From the NCBI GenBank assembly GCA_018287875.1, contig JAGVVL010000009.1:2294001-2358000 (forward strand): DNA of 64,000 bases, read 5' to 3'. Shown here one piece after another: positions 45,874 to 55,909 of this stretch. The position numbers and the translations under genes were made by a program. Position 1 is the first letter of the stretch, and each line of letters starts with the position of its first letter. A model generated the notes under the pieces. That model saw nothing but the letters and a program-made list of their open reading frames with translations. It was not told where the DNA came from and made no database searches. Source of the DNA: Nigrospora sphaerica (Eukaryota > Ascomycota > Sordariomycetes > Amphisphaeriales > Apiosporaceae).

Positions 45874-46950
45874 ATGCCTTGCCGACTCGCCATCACATCC
45901 ATGTCCTTGGGGCGCAGCTATGCCGGCCACTCGTTCGATCACAAGCTGGACATGGCGCAAGCCTACGGCTACAAGGGCATCGAACTCTTCCACGAGGACC
46001 TGGCCGACATTGCAAAGCGACTCTCCAACGCCACGATGGAGGAGAACGAGATGGAGGCGGCGGCCATGATCCGGCAGATGTGCGCGGACCGCGACCTGGC
46101 CATCCTGTGTCTACAGCCCTTCTCGGGCTACGAGGGCCTGGTGGACCGGCAGCTCCACCTCGAGCGGCTCAAGCAGCTGCGCTTCTGGTTCGAGCTGGCC
46201 AGGGCGCTGGGCACCGACATGGTGCAGATCCCGTCGAGCTTCCTGCCGGCGTCGCAGTGCTCGGGGGACCTGGAGCTGATAATAGCGGACCTGCGGGAGG
46301 TGGCGGACATGGGGCTGGCGGAGCAGCCACCGGTCCGGTTCGTGTACGAGGCGCTGTGCTTCGGCACGCACGTCGACACGTGGGAGCGCAGCTGGGAGAT
46401 CGTGCGGGCCGTCGACCGGGCCAACTTTGGGCTCTGCCTCGACACCTTCAACATCGCGGGGCGCGTCTACGGGGACCCGGCGGCGGCGGGCGGGCGCGCG
46501 GCCGACGGCGAGGCGGCGACGGCGGCGTCGCTGGCGCGGCTCGCGGCCGACGTCGACATCGCCAAGGTCTTCTACGTGCAGGTCGTCGACGCCGAGCGGT
46601 TGGCGGCGCCGCTCGGGCCGGGCCACCGCTTCTACGACGCGGCGCAGCCGGCGCGCATGAGCTGGTCGCGCAACTGCCGCCTCTTCTACGGCGAGCACGA
46701 CCGCGGCGCCTACCTGCCCGTCCGCGACGTCGCCCGCGCCATTTTTCACGGCCTCGGCTTCGACGGCTGGGTCAGCATGGAGCTCTTCCACCGCCGCATG
46801 GCCGACCCGGACCCGGCCGTTCCCCGGGAGCTCGCCAGCCGCGGCGCCGCCGCCTGGGCCAAGCTCGTCAAGGACATGCGGCTGCGCGTCGACGACGCGC
46901 CGCCCGTCGCGCCGCCCGTCGTCGAGACCCGCGTCTCGGCTTCCCTGTGA
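45874..46950 (+). CDS. qa-4: 3-dehydroshikimate dehydratase
   Basis: Intronless 358-residue enzyme (QA-4/QutC) that dehydrates 3-dehydroshikimate to protocatechuate, the exit step of quinate degradation before ring cleavage. It is a metal-dependent TIM-barrel protein of the AP endonuclease family 2 type. The N-terminus MPCRLAITSMSLGRSYAGHSF and the blocks GYKGIELFHEDLADIA, QIPSSFLPA, RFVYEALCFGTHVDTWERSW, NFGLCLDTFNIAGRVYGDP, VFYVQVVDAE, GHRFYD.AQPARMSWSRNCRLFYGE and GWVSMELFHRRM match the family, including the metal-binding Glu/Asp/Gln/Glu set at the barrel strand ends. The reading frame is open further upstream to 45733, but the family starts at MP.(K/R)LAITSMSLG, so the ATG at 45874 is chosen. 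It is convergent with the permease gene. Confidence 0.96.
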   Translation: MPCRLAITSMSLGRSYAGHSFDHKLDMAQAYGYKGIELFHEDLADIAKRLSNATMEENEMEAAAMIRQMCADRDLAILCLQPFSGYEGLVDRQLHLERLKQLRFWFELARALGTDMVQIPSSFLPASQCSGDLELIIADLREVADMGLAEQPPVRFVYEALCFGTHVDTWERSWEIVRAVDRANFGLCLDTFNIAGRVYGDPAAAGGRAADGEAATAASLARLAADVDIAKVFYVQVVDAERLAAPLGPGHRFYDAAQPARMSWSRNCRLFYGEHDRGAYLPVRDVARAIFHGLGFDGWVSMELFHRRMADPDPAVPRELASRGAAAWAKLVKDMRLRVDDAPPVAPPVVETRVSASL

Positions 46951-47616
46951 ACGAACGGCGTCGCGGGGGCGTCGTGGTGACTTCTTTGGCGTCGGCGTTG
47001 GAGCGTTTGGGGACTATTTTGACCGAGCGTCTGCTTCGGTTCGGTTTTTGAACTTCACCCTAGAAAATAGCACGAGTATGTGACAATGAAGCATGGCTAT
47101 CCACGGCACGTTATCGCCCTAAAGGCACAAGGAGCGTTACTTTGCAGACACGGATTGCCACCCAACCGCATCAATACTATGGATACCCATGCCCACTTCG
47201 TGTACCCCTGCTCACTTCGTATCGTACTGGGGACCCCGTAGCACTACGAGTTGGAGACGGATGGCCAGGGAAAGTTTCGTGACTGGAAGTACTTGGAGGC
47301 ATACGAAGACGCCAGCGAAGGCCCGAAGACGTATTTGAGCATGGAATCCCGGTGCGCCACAGCCGTGATATTTACGACTTGAGTATTATGGTTTTCGCGA
47401 AACCCACGTCTCTGTCGTTCGGAGCAACTTGCATCGCCCTGAGCCAATGCTTAGAAACGGGGACGAGTTATTCATCATCCACAGGTCCCGGCGACTTCTA
47501 ATTGCTCCGTAGATCTATAGATGCGACAATAGGCTCCCGGCTCATCAATCTACTCCTCCTACCCAACCAATATTAGACACTCTCTTTCTCTCTGCGTGCC
47601 CTCACGGAAGAGCTCT
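46951..47616. other. Convergent region between qa-4 and qa-y
   Basis: These 666 bp hold both 3' ends. No further gene or motif is seen. Confidence 0.5.
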
Positions 47617-49636
47617 TCAAGGGGCGACCTCACACTGGTCAACGTCCTGCTTCTTCTCCCGCAGGTCGACGCCCTCGGCGTTGTGGCGGTACTCCTCGTC
47701 AATGGCGCGCAGCTCTTCCATGATGATGGCGTTGGCCTTGCGGACGGGCTTGGTGAGGAAAAGCCGGTCCATGTGCTCGAGCGGGATCGACTTGGTCTCG
47801 GGGATGAGGAAGAAGACGAAGAAGACGGACAGGATCATGAGCGAGGCGAAGAAGAAGAATACGCCGTACTCCATCTTCAGGAACATCTGCGGCGTGAATC
47901 TCGAGATCAGGAAGTTGTAGAACTTGGAGAGTCGTCAGCACCCGCACGAATCAAGAAATCATCCGACAGTCAACTTACCCAGTTGCTGGCGGCCGCCGAT
48001 GCTTGACCCAGAGACCTTCAAGTGGAGGCGTTAGTAGCTGTCGGACAGCGCTCGGGGATTGCAAAAGCAATTGGTGCGTACCTCGTGTTCTGATCGAACA
48101 TCTCGGAGTTGATGACCCAAGGGGTGCCGTTCCAACTAGGAGCTGCAAGTTTTGCGTGTCAGTAAAACGGGGCCCGGGCGGGCCGGGGGGGGGGGGAGGG
48201 GGTGCGGCGTCTTACTGTAAAAGACGGTCCAGAGGTAGAAGAAGAAGATGGCAGCGATGCCGCCAGAGTCCAACGCGGATCCCTCGGGCCTGTTCTTGGT
48301 GTCGGAAATCTTGATGTAGGCGCCGATGAACCACATGCACAAGCTTCCACCGACGGCGCCGATCAGAAGAAGCCGGCGACGGCCGAGGTGGTCGATCAAG
48401 TACAGCAGCCAGACAAAGGTGACGACGGTCTTGACGACGCCGAAGATGCCCGTGGTGAGGAGAGCCGTGTTGGTGCCCGTGACGCCAATGCTCCGGAAGA
48501 CGGTAGGGGAGTAGTAGTTGATCGAGTTGATTCTGCACGGTGCCACGTAGTCAGCACAACATGGTCGAAAGGGGCGAGGAGGCCAACACTTACCCCGAGC
48601 CGTTCTGCCACATGAAGAGCATGGAGCCCAGGAAGAAGCGCCAGCGGATCTTGGCCTGGCTCAAGGCGGAAAAAGGCTTGAAGAAGCCGGCGCCGACCTC
48701 GCGCTTGTACCGGTCCACGTCGGCGTCGATGTAGTTGACCTCCTCGATAATATAGATGTCGTCGGGGGTCAGGTTGCGGATCCAGCACAGGTTGGCCATG
48801 GCCTCATCGCGTCTGCCCTTCTCGAAGAGCCAGCGAGGCGACTCGCGGAGCCACAGGGCACCGAGGGCGAGGAGCCCCGAGGGGATCAGCTGCACGGCGA
48901 AGGGCACCAGCCACTGGCTGCGGGTGGGCGCCATGGTGGTGTTGACCCCGTAGTTGATCCAGAAGCCGACGAGGCCGCCGACCTGCCAGCCCAGCTCGTA
49001 AATGCCGACCAGGCGGCCGCGGACGGCGGGCGGCGAGAGCTCGGAGCAGTAGATGGGAACGATGTTGGAGCTACACGGCAGTTGTCGTCAGTCAGTCTGT
49101 GCGGCCCCTTTTAGCGGAAGTGCGGTCCCAATTACCAGCCACCGACGCCGAACCCGGCCAGGACACGACCGCCGATGATGAGACCGAGGCCGCGCTCCCG
49201 CGTGGCGCCCAGCATCATGCCGGCGCCGAGGATGAAGATGCCGGCGAAGAAGAAGAGAGACTTGCGGCGGCCGAGGAAGTAGCTGGTGACGTAGGCGAAC
49301 AGGCTGCCGAAGAAGGCGCCGGCCTGGTAGACGCTGACAAGGTTGGACTGGAGCAACGCCAGGTCCGTCGGATCGTACTTGGCGAATTCGAACTCATCCT
49401 TGAACGACTGCAGCGCGAGGGTCGTGCCGAAGAAGGCTATCCCGGGGGGGGCGTCATCGCGTCAGCTCTCGCCCATACGTTCAGAGTGTCTGGTCCCCGG
49501 CACGAGAGGAAGACGAACCCGAGTCGTAGCCGATGGTGCACGAGGCGAAAGACGCCACGGCGGCGCACGTATACAGCCGCCAGCCGTAGACGGCCGGGGG
49601 CGTCGGCCGGTCCTCCTTTAGGGTGAGAATCCCCAT
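47617..49636 (-). CDS. qa-y: Quinate permease (MFS sugar-transporter family)
   Basis: Predicted 538-residue quinate/proton symporter (QA-Y/QutD) of the plasma membrane. Seven exons: 49519-49636, 49136-49436, 48594-49070, 48216-48532, 48082-48142, 47979-48015 (37 nt) and 47617-47922; introns of 56-82 bp, all GT-AG, one with a perfect TACTAAC branch site. The joined protein starts MGILTLKEDRPTPPAVYGWRLY, as in the family, and has twelve expected helices with MFS signatures: YFLGRRKS, GRVLAGFGVGG, RGRLVGIYELGWQ, ESPRWL, the substrate-site INSINYYSPTVF, LGRRRLLLIGAVGG, NGTPWVINSEMFDQNTRSLG and C-terminal PETKSIPLE. The length equals that of the Neurospora permease within a residue or two. It diverges from the quinate dehydrogenase gene. 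Confidence 0.96.
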
Positions 49637-50449
49637 GGCAAAGACTTTTTTTCTTCGCGTGGCGAGGTGAAAGACGGGCTGGGGAGGAAGGGCGGGAGTG
49701 TTTCGCTGTCGGTACCGCAGGGGAAGGAGCGAGGAACTCGGGAAAGGAGTTGACGGCCCCTACTCACGTCCCAGCAGCGGCGGGTGTAATATGGTTTATT
49801 ATAAATGAGATCCGGAGTGCAACACCGGGGGCCCCAGACGAAAGGTAGATCGCTCCCGCGCAGCTCGGCGGGCAGAAATCCGGGGTTAACGTTCAATACC
49901 ACGAGGGTACGTACAGACGAGAGGCTGGCTGGGTCAGCTACCGAGGGCTGGTCACCTGTCGCGCTTCCAAACCTCCTGTCGAGACAATCGGAGGGAGAGC
50001 CGGATGACCAAGGCACGACCCAGCAGACAAGAATGGCCTTGACGCGTCGCCATCCATGACAGCGACGCCGGCACGGCGGCCCCCATCCCTGCACCGGCTT
50101 CCCTGGGGCCCCTTGTCATGTTCAGGCCATGGCTCGGGTCCCCGAGTCATCCTTCTTCCAGCGCGCCCTCGCGCCCTTCCGGTCCCTCTACTGTGCGCGC
50201 CGGCTCGAGTAGCAGGCCCGAATAGTGCGCCCCCTGGCCGTCTGCTACACAAGGCACGCCAAGGCTTGCCCTTAGCGCCCCGGGCACGCTGTCGCCTCTC
50301 TGTCCCCAACCGGCTAGAGGCTCTCCAACAGGGTCCGTTGGCCGGCTTCCCCGCAACGTGCCACTGCCGTATATGGAGAAGGGCAGACGGGCGGGCGGCG
50401 GCCATTGGCCTGGTGCTCACCAGGGACCCCGGCTCGCCTGGCTCCGTCG

Positions 50450-50465
50450 GGAAGAACGCTTAACC
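50450..50465. promoter_or_regulatory. Candidate QA-1F operator, weaker
   Basis: GGAAGAACGCTTAACC agrees with the QA-1F consensus at 13 of 16 positions, with a complete RYRY centre and right half TTAACC identical to the site at 40933. It is 814 bp from the qa-y ATG and 469 bp from the qa-3 ATG. Confidence 0.4.
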
Positions 50466-50830
50466 GCAGGCCGCGCCCAAGCGTGGAAGAGTTTTCGTCC
50501 GGCAAGAAAGGAGGACGGGCGCTGCCGGCGGAGCCTGCGGTGAAGGGGAAGAGCGAAGTTCCAACCGTGGCCTGGGCAAGCATTGGCATGCTCGTCTGCT
50601 CGGTGCCGAAGGAACCCTCCACTCGGTTAGTCGGCGCCGGGGGGCGGAGGGACGTGGCAAGGGAATCGAGGTGAGCATGTGGAGAAACCCCCGACCTGGG
50701 TTTTCCAGAACGAGCCGTCTTCCAGGGAGGTGGACCAAACTACCCGAGACCCTGCCGTGACTGGCCGGAAGATCGAGCAGTACTTAACTTGTGTAGACGG
50801 CAGAAAGCAGAAAGAGGAGGGAGGCATTCG

Positions 50831-50872
50831 TCAGTCAGCCAGTCCGCCAGTCAGTCAGCCAGTCGGTCAGTC
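50831..50872. repeat. Imperfect CAGT/CAGC tetranucleotide repeat
   Basis: About ten four-base units of the type CAGT, with CAGC, CCGC and CGGT variants, in what should be the qa-3 promoter or leader, ending 61 bp before the ATG. Confidence 0.85.
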
Positions 50873-50933
50873 TTTGGCGTAGTTCCTCGCTCGTGTTTTC
50901 CGCCCTCCATCGGACCGTTTCTTTTTTTGCGCC

Positions 50934-51967
50934 ATGACGACCACCGTGCAACAAGTAGACATGAAGGCATCGCAGCCGGCGACGGAGCCGGACCGGCACG
51001 GCTACCTGTTCGGCCTCAAGATCCAGGCCTCCATGTCGCCCCTGTTCCACCGCACCATCTACAACGAGCTCGGCCTGCGATGGGAGCAGAGGCTGTTTGA
51101 GTCAAACAACATCCCTCGCTTCCTCGAGCTCATCCGCGACCCCAAATTCTATGGTGCGTACACGCCGAGGCCCCCTTTCCCCGACCCTCCTCGCGAGTTG
51201 GCCGGCCCCCCGTTTGCTAACCGGCCGGACCAGGCGCGTCGGTGACGATGCCGAACAAGGTGGCCATCATGCCGCACCTGGACGAGCTGACGGAGGAGTG
51301 CCGCGAGGTCGGGGCGTGCAACACCATCTTCCTCAAGGAGCGCGAGGGCCGGCGCGTCTACTGCGGCGCCAACACGGACGTGGTGGGCATCCGCGAGGCC
51401 TTCTACCAGAACGTGGCGGACCCCGACGCCGTTTTCCACGGGCGGCCGGCCATGGTCATCGGCGGCGGCGGCGCCGCGCGCAGCGCCGTCTACGCGCTGC
51501 AGAAGTGGATGCGGGCGACGCAGGTCTACCTGGTCAACCGCGACGCCGGCGAGGTCGAGGCCGTCATGGCCGAGTGCCGCGCCCGCGGCTACGGCGACCG
51601 CCTCGTCCACGTCGCCACGCCCGAGCACGCCGCCGCTCTTGCCGCCCCCGGCGCCGTCGTCGCCTGCGTGCCCGACTTCCCGCCCCGCACGGCCGAGGAG
51701 AAGACGGCGCGCGCCGTCGTCGAGGCCCTCCTCCGCAAGCCCCAGAAGGGCTGCGTGCTCGAGATGTGCTACAACCCCACCCCCTACACCGAGCTCGGCG
51801 GCATCGCCGAGCGCGAGGGCTGGCAGGTCATCCTGGGCACCGAGGCCCTTATCTGGCAGGGGCTGGAGCAGGACAAGTTCTGGCTCGGCAAGTCCGTCGA
51901 GGACCTTCCGGTAAAGGTCGTCAGCGACGTCATCGCGAACAAGGTCTCGCAGATCTCCAAGCTGTAG
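50934..51967 (+). CDS. qa-3: Quinate/shikimate dehydrogenase
   Basis: Predicted 317-residue NAD-dependent dehydrogenase (QA-3/QutB) that oxidises quinate to 3-dehydroquinate and shikimate to 3-dehydroshikimate. Exons: 50934-51153 and 51234-51967 (80-bp intron: GTGCGT, branch GCTAAC, GACCAG). The N-terminal substrate domain has the ASMSPLFH serines (33 and 35), catalytic Lys82 in SVTMPNK and Asp122 in GANTDVVG; the cofactor domain has [13 protein letters not shown]. The C-terminal [15 protein letters not shown] matches the family. The length is close to the Neurospora enzyme (about 321). The ATG at 50934 follows a pyrimidine-rich stretch (TTTCTTTTTTTGCGCC); another in-frame Met at residue 10 is possible. 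It is convergent with the qa-x gene, with only 149 bp between the stops. Confidence 0.96.
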
Positions 51968-52116
51968 TTTCTTTTTCTTTCCCTGGTACCTCGGGGGTGG
52001 AGCGGCGATATCGAGCATTTGCAGGAGTTGAGCGTCACTTGGGCAGCACACGGTCGTCATTATCATCATCGTTCACATAGATATATTCAATCTTCTTTCT
52101 CAGCTCGCACGCGCTC

Positions 52117-53252
52117 TCAGGCCCCGGGCCGGCTGTAGTCGAGGTGTCTCACACGACGCCAAACCTCCCGCACGACGCGTTCTTGCGACTGGCGGGCCGT
52201 CTCGGCAGGCGAAGGGCCGGCCGGCCGGATGGCCAGGTACAAGCGGCTCCCGAGCCGCACGTCCTCGATGGCGGCGTTCTGGACGTCGTCGGGCGGGTTG
52301 GCCGTCGTCACGAGGCCGCCGGCCTCTTCGACAATGGCGACGCCGGCCGAGACGTCCCACTCCCAGCAGCCGCCCTCCCACCAGATATCGAAGGCGCCCA
52401 TGGCGACGTAGGCCAGGTCCAGCGTCGCGCTGCCCAGGCTTCGCACGCCGTGCACCATGCCTCCTTTTCCGTCGCGCGACCCGGCCTCGGCCGCCATGTT
52501 GAGGAAGCTGTCGATCTTCCGGTGCAGGTTGCCGTCGGGCTTGTCTTTCCGGTCCTTGCCCCATTCGCACGAGAAGACGCAGCCGCCCGGCGCCTGGGCC
52601 GGCATGGGCGGGATTGGGTCCCGGATCAGGGGCAGCCGCTGCGTTTCGTTCATCCACGCGCCCTTGCCCTTGCAGCTCGAAAAGACCTGGTTCATGAAGG
52701 GTGCGTTGATGACGCCAATCACCGCCTTGCCGTTCACGATGAAGCCGATGGAGACGCAGAACATGGGAAATAGATGCGTGTAGTTGACGGTGCCGTCCAG
52801 CGGGTCAACGCACCACGTCGGCTCGTCCCCGATCAGGTAGTCTCGGGACGCGCCCTTGGAGTACGTCTCCTCGCCCACAAACCTGAGTTGCGCCCGTCAG
52901 TACGTGCCCGATAGGCCGACCACCGCACGCGACACTCACTTGTGCAAAGGATACTTCTTCGTGATGGCGTTTTTGATAAAGGCTTCGACGTCTGGCACGC
53001 TTGTCAGGGCCCAGCGCCGTATGATGGGGTCTCGCGGGTTGCTCTCCCAGGCGGTGCACACGTACCCTCGTCGGCCTTGGTCACAATGTCGACGGCACTG
53101 TCCTTCTCGGTGATGGCTTGGACTTCGGTTCCCTCACCCGACCATCGCGCCCGCGCGAAATCCATCAACATTTTGCCGGCATCCTTTCCCAGCTGGAGAG
53201 CGAAAGCGTAGACCTCGTCCAGCTCGGCGCTGCTGAGTTCTTGGACCACCAT
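52117..53252 (-). CDS. qa-x: Inositol-monophosphatase-like protein QA-X/QUTG
   Basis: Predicted 334-residue protein of the inositol monophosphatase superfamily, the constant but functionally unexplained member of fungal quinate clusters. Exons: 53066-53252, 52940-52991 (52 nt) and 52117-52882; introns of 74 and 57 bp. The metal-binding elements are intact: Glu pair in FVGEETYSKG, DPLDGTVNYTHLFP and WEWDVSAGVAIVEEAGG, with the usual VTKADE segment near the first intron. A functional phosphatase is therefore likely, but no phosphorylated intermediate is known in quinate degradation. The start at 53252 (MVVQELSSAELDEVYAFALQLGKDAG) was chosen because upstream in-frame codons lack an ATG and relatives start shortly before the helix with FAxxLG. 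It is transcribed divergently from qa-2. Confidence 0.94.
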
Positions 53253-53788
53253 GGCCGTACGATACGAGCCGGTCACTTTCTTGGTGGCGGGGGTTCCCAA
53301 CGGCGGTCTTGGTACCTTAGACCTCAGGTACCAGCTCGTGGGGTCAATCAATCAATCAGTAAATCAACACAAGCAGGCACTGCTATGAGGATACGAAATC
53401 GGGAAGTTGAACAGGTAGCATCCGGAGCCTTTCTCCTCTCCTTTTCGACTTCCGCACTTCCACGGCTTGTAAACCGTGGCAAGCCGATGGCCCAAAAGAC
53501 AGCGGCTTCGGTCCGCTCCCATTCGGAGACCAGCTGATTCAGCCTCTACTCCACTGAAGGAACCATGGGAGGGCCAATTCCTAGGTCCTTCCTGGGGCCT
53601 ACGCGGCTAATCCGGCGCGGTTCTCTCCCGACGAGCGACAACGATGGGGACAAACCCCCAAAGCCACGCTACCGGAGCCCGGAGTTCTTTCAATGTCTAC
53701 CGCTATCATGTACATCGTAATCGACCGCCAGCCCCAAACTTTAACACCTGTGAGCGCCAGGTCACAACATCGCCAGCTGAAGTGCACC

Positions 53789-53806
53789 TATGTACTGTGG
53801 TACATA
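53789..53806. promoter_or_regulatory. Inverted repeat in qa-x / qa-2 promoter
   Basis: TATGTAC and GTACATA, perfect 7-bp arms with a 4-bp spacer, form a dyad that could bind a dimeric factor. It does not match the QA-1F consensus. Confidence 0.4.
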
Positions 53807-53857
53807 CGGGTGAGGTCCGATCACGCTCCGGCGCTCTCCAATTGTTGTCGCCATCCC

Positions 53858-53873
53858 GGCAAAATACTTAGCC
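53858..53873. promoter_or_regulatory. Candidate QA-1F operator, weaker
   Basis: GGCAAAATACTTAGCC agrees with the QA-1F consensus at 13 of 16 positions with a full RYRY centre (ATAC). The dyad extends outward: the 6-bp arms CCCGGC and GCCGGG flank the core. It is 430 bp upstream of qa-2 and 606 bp from qa-x. Confidence 0.4.
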
Positions 53874-54302
53874 GGGGCGTTGATACGGCGGCTGCGGGGC
53901 AGGTTGCGGGGGGTTGGGCCGATCACTGGGCCTCCCCATGAATAGCAGGCACCAACTTATCCGAGGGGAAAGAAACCGTTGCAGTGCTGGTCGGCTGTAC
54001 CATCTGCCTAGCGCCTGGGGTTCCCTACCGCGCCGTCCACTCGGGTGAAAACAAGACCGAGGCCCTTTGGTCACGATGCGCCGCGGGGGCGGGTTACGTG
54101 TAATACCTGCCTCCTGGTCGAGGAGCTTCTTGTTCTTGGCCGAAGGCCAGCACCACAGAGGCACGGCCCTCTATTTCCCTCGTTGTCCTTACCAAAGCGT
54201 AGACGCTGTCGTACGGCTGGCCACGTTCAGCATCGCCGTCTCTTCCCTTTGAACATCCATACTGTTGGCAACCCGGGGATCCCGTACATTGCCCCTCTCA
54301 CG

Positions 54303-54761
54303 ATGCCCGCCAGCAAAGTACTTCTGATCAACGGGCCCAACCTCAACCTCCTGGGCACCCGCGAGCCGCATATCTACGGCAACGTGACGCTGGCCGACGT
54401 CGAGGCCGCGGCGCAGGTGCAGGCGTCCTCGCTCTCCGTATCCCTGGCCACGTTCCAGTCGAACCACGAGGGCGGCATCATCGACCGCATACAGGCCGCC
54501 CGCGTCGAGGGCGTGGACGCCATCATCATCAACCCGGGCGGCTACACGCACACCTCGGTCGCCATCCGCGACGCGCTCCTGGGGGTCGGCATCCCCTTCG
54601 TCGAGCTGCACGTCTCCAACGTCCACGCGCGCGAGGAGTGGCGTCGCCACAGCTACTTCACCGACAAGGCCGTCGCCATGATCTGCGGCATGGGCGTCTA
54701 CGGGTACACGGCCGCGCTCGAGTTCGTGGCCAAGCACATGAAGATGAAGGAAAAGTTGTAG
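54303..54761 (+). CDS. qa-2: Catabolic 3-dehydroquinase, type II
   Basis: Intronless 152-residue type II dehydroquinase (QA-2/QutE) that dehydrates 3-dehydroquinate to 3-dehydroshikimate in quinate catabolism; it is distinct from the type I domain of the biosynthetic AROM protein. Signature elements: [20 protein letters not shown] with catalytic Arg20 and Tyr25, [30 protein letters not shown] (Asn77, His83), and [21 protein letters not shown] (His103). Such enzymes form dodecamers. Length is typical (about 150). The ATG at 54303 gives the family start [13 protein letters not shown]. It is the last gene of the quinate cluster on this side. Confidence 0.97.
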   Translation: MPASKVLLINGPNLNLLGTREPHIYGNVTLADVEAAAQVQASSLSVSLATFQSNHEGGIIDRIQAARVEGVDAIIINPGGYTHTSVAIRDALLGVGIPFVELHVSNVHAREEWRRHSYFTDKAVAMICGMGVYGYTAALEFVAKHMKMKEKL

Positions 54762-55909
54762 CCGGCAAGCGGTGGCTGGAAGGCTTTGCGAAGCTGGATC
54801 TTCACAGGCACTCGGCCCGCGGCGCTTCGGGCGCCAAAAGGTGTGCAAGACGAGCGGGATACGTTGTAGTTATACCCATAACGGACCAAATCTATTAAAA
54901 GCGTACACTGTTGTTTCTCTTTTCTTTTGGCGGCGCACAGCTTTCTGGAGGCGTGAAAATCAAGGAAAGCAAACCCCACCGTCGTCGATCCATCATAAGA
55001 ATGCTAGGGAGACGCAAGGACACAAAAGGTTATATGTAGGTAGCCTTTCATTACCACCCCCCGCATCGACGTTGAGCTTCCCCGTCCGAGCTACCCCGCA
55101 TGGATCTCTGTGCTGCTCCGCTTAGGCGACGACTTCATAACCATTTACAAGGCCCAGCTCGGTGCCGCGACTAGCGATAGGGGTCAAGAGCGCTAGCGAT
55201 AATCAAGTAACATCCTCTACATCCAGTTGTAGCTGAGCCATTGGTTTTTGCTTCAGAAACTGGCGTGTTCCATGGCTACAAGATAGACATAGTCGTTAAG
55301 GTGTTTGCTGGTTTCAAGAGCAGCAGAGTTGAAAGCTAAGGATCCGTCGGACGCACGGTCGGGCCACCCAATGGTACTGCTATGGGATCCATAGTCACCG
55401 GCAAGAAGTATGGATGCTTTACCGTGTACTAATGCAATTACGCAGCAGAGCTTTTACAGTCTAGAAAAGCGGAGCTGTTGAAGACGGAGTGTTGGTTCTA
55501 AATACCGCCCTTAAAGACTTCGATATTACCTTATGGTCGAGGGTTATACAGAAGTAGCAGGTATGTTGTCTTGGAAGGAGCGGCGCCGCTAGGCAGGTAC
55601 TGCATGCATGTTGAATGTGCGCTAATCCCTCCTTCTCCCACCCAAGCACTTGCAGGGTCCCTGTAGAGAGAAAGCCGGCAAGCGCCAGACCTAAGTTTTC
55701 AATTCGATAGCTGTCCAGGGTTAGCCGATAATAAACCAACGGGCCAAAAAAAAAAAAGAGAAGGAAAACAGAAAACCTCGTGCGCCATCCGCCACCACAT
55801 CTGCTAGGACGACGGCTGGCTTCCCTTATCGGACCGCGTGATGTGATAGCTTAACCGCCCCGAGACCGGCTACCAAAAACACCGCGCGCCCTGCCCGCTC
55901 GATTCCGCA
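54762..55909. other. Intergenic region right of the quinate cluster
   Basis: About 1.15 kb between qa-2 and jip5, both on the plus strand. The part 55100-55760 is relatively AT-rich and a short poly-A run lies at 55747-55757. No gene is supported. Confidence 0.45.

Larger units (their letters stand above)
49637..50933. promoter_or_regulatory. Divergent qa-y / qa-3 promoter
   Basis: These 1.3 kb separate the permease and quinate dehydrogenase starts, which suits joint induction. They contain an operator-like site at 50450-50465 and an imperfect CAGT repeat at 50831-50872 just before qa-3. Confidence 0.65.
53253..54302. promoter_or_regulatory. Divergent qa-x / qa-2 promoter
   Basis: These 1.05 kb between the two starts contain an inverted repeat (53789-53806), an operator-like palindrome (53858-53873) and a weaker GGTTAC...TACC element at 54092-54107, 196 bp before qa-2. 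The reading frame of qa-2 is open upstream to 54045 but carries no family sequence there. Confidence 0.6.

Noticed and set aside
49878..49895. GGGTTAACGTTCAATACC as an operator in the qa-y / qa-3 promoter
   Set aside because: Half-site spacing is wrong for the 16-bp consensus.
51149..52069. 306-codon minus-strand frame
   Set aside because: Antisense to qa-3, whose family motifs are clear.
54092..54107. GGTTACGTGTAATACC as a QA-1F operator
   Set aside because: It matches only 10 of 16 consensus positions; kept only as a remark in the promoter entry.
54045..54302. N-terminal extension of qa-2
   Set aside because: Type II dehydroquinases begin a few residues before [12 protein letters not shown]; the extension has no signal or domain.
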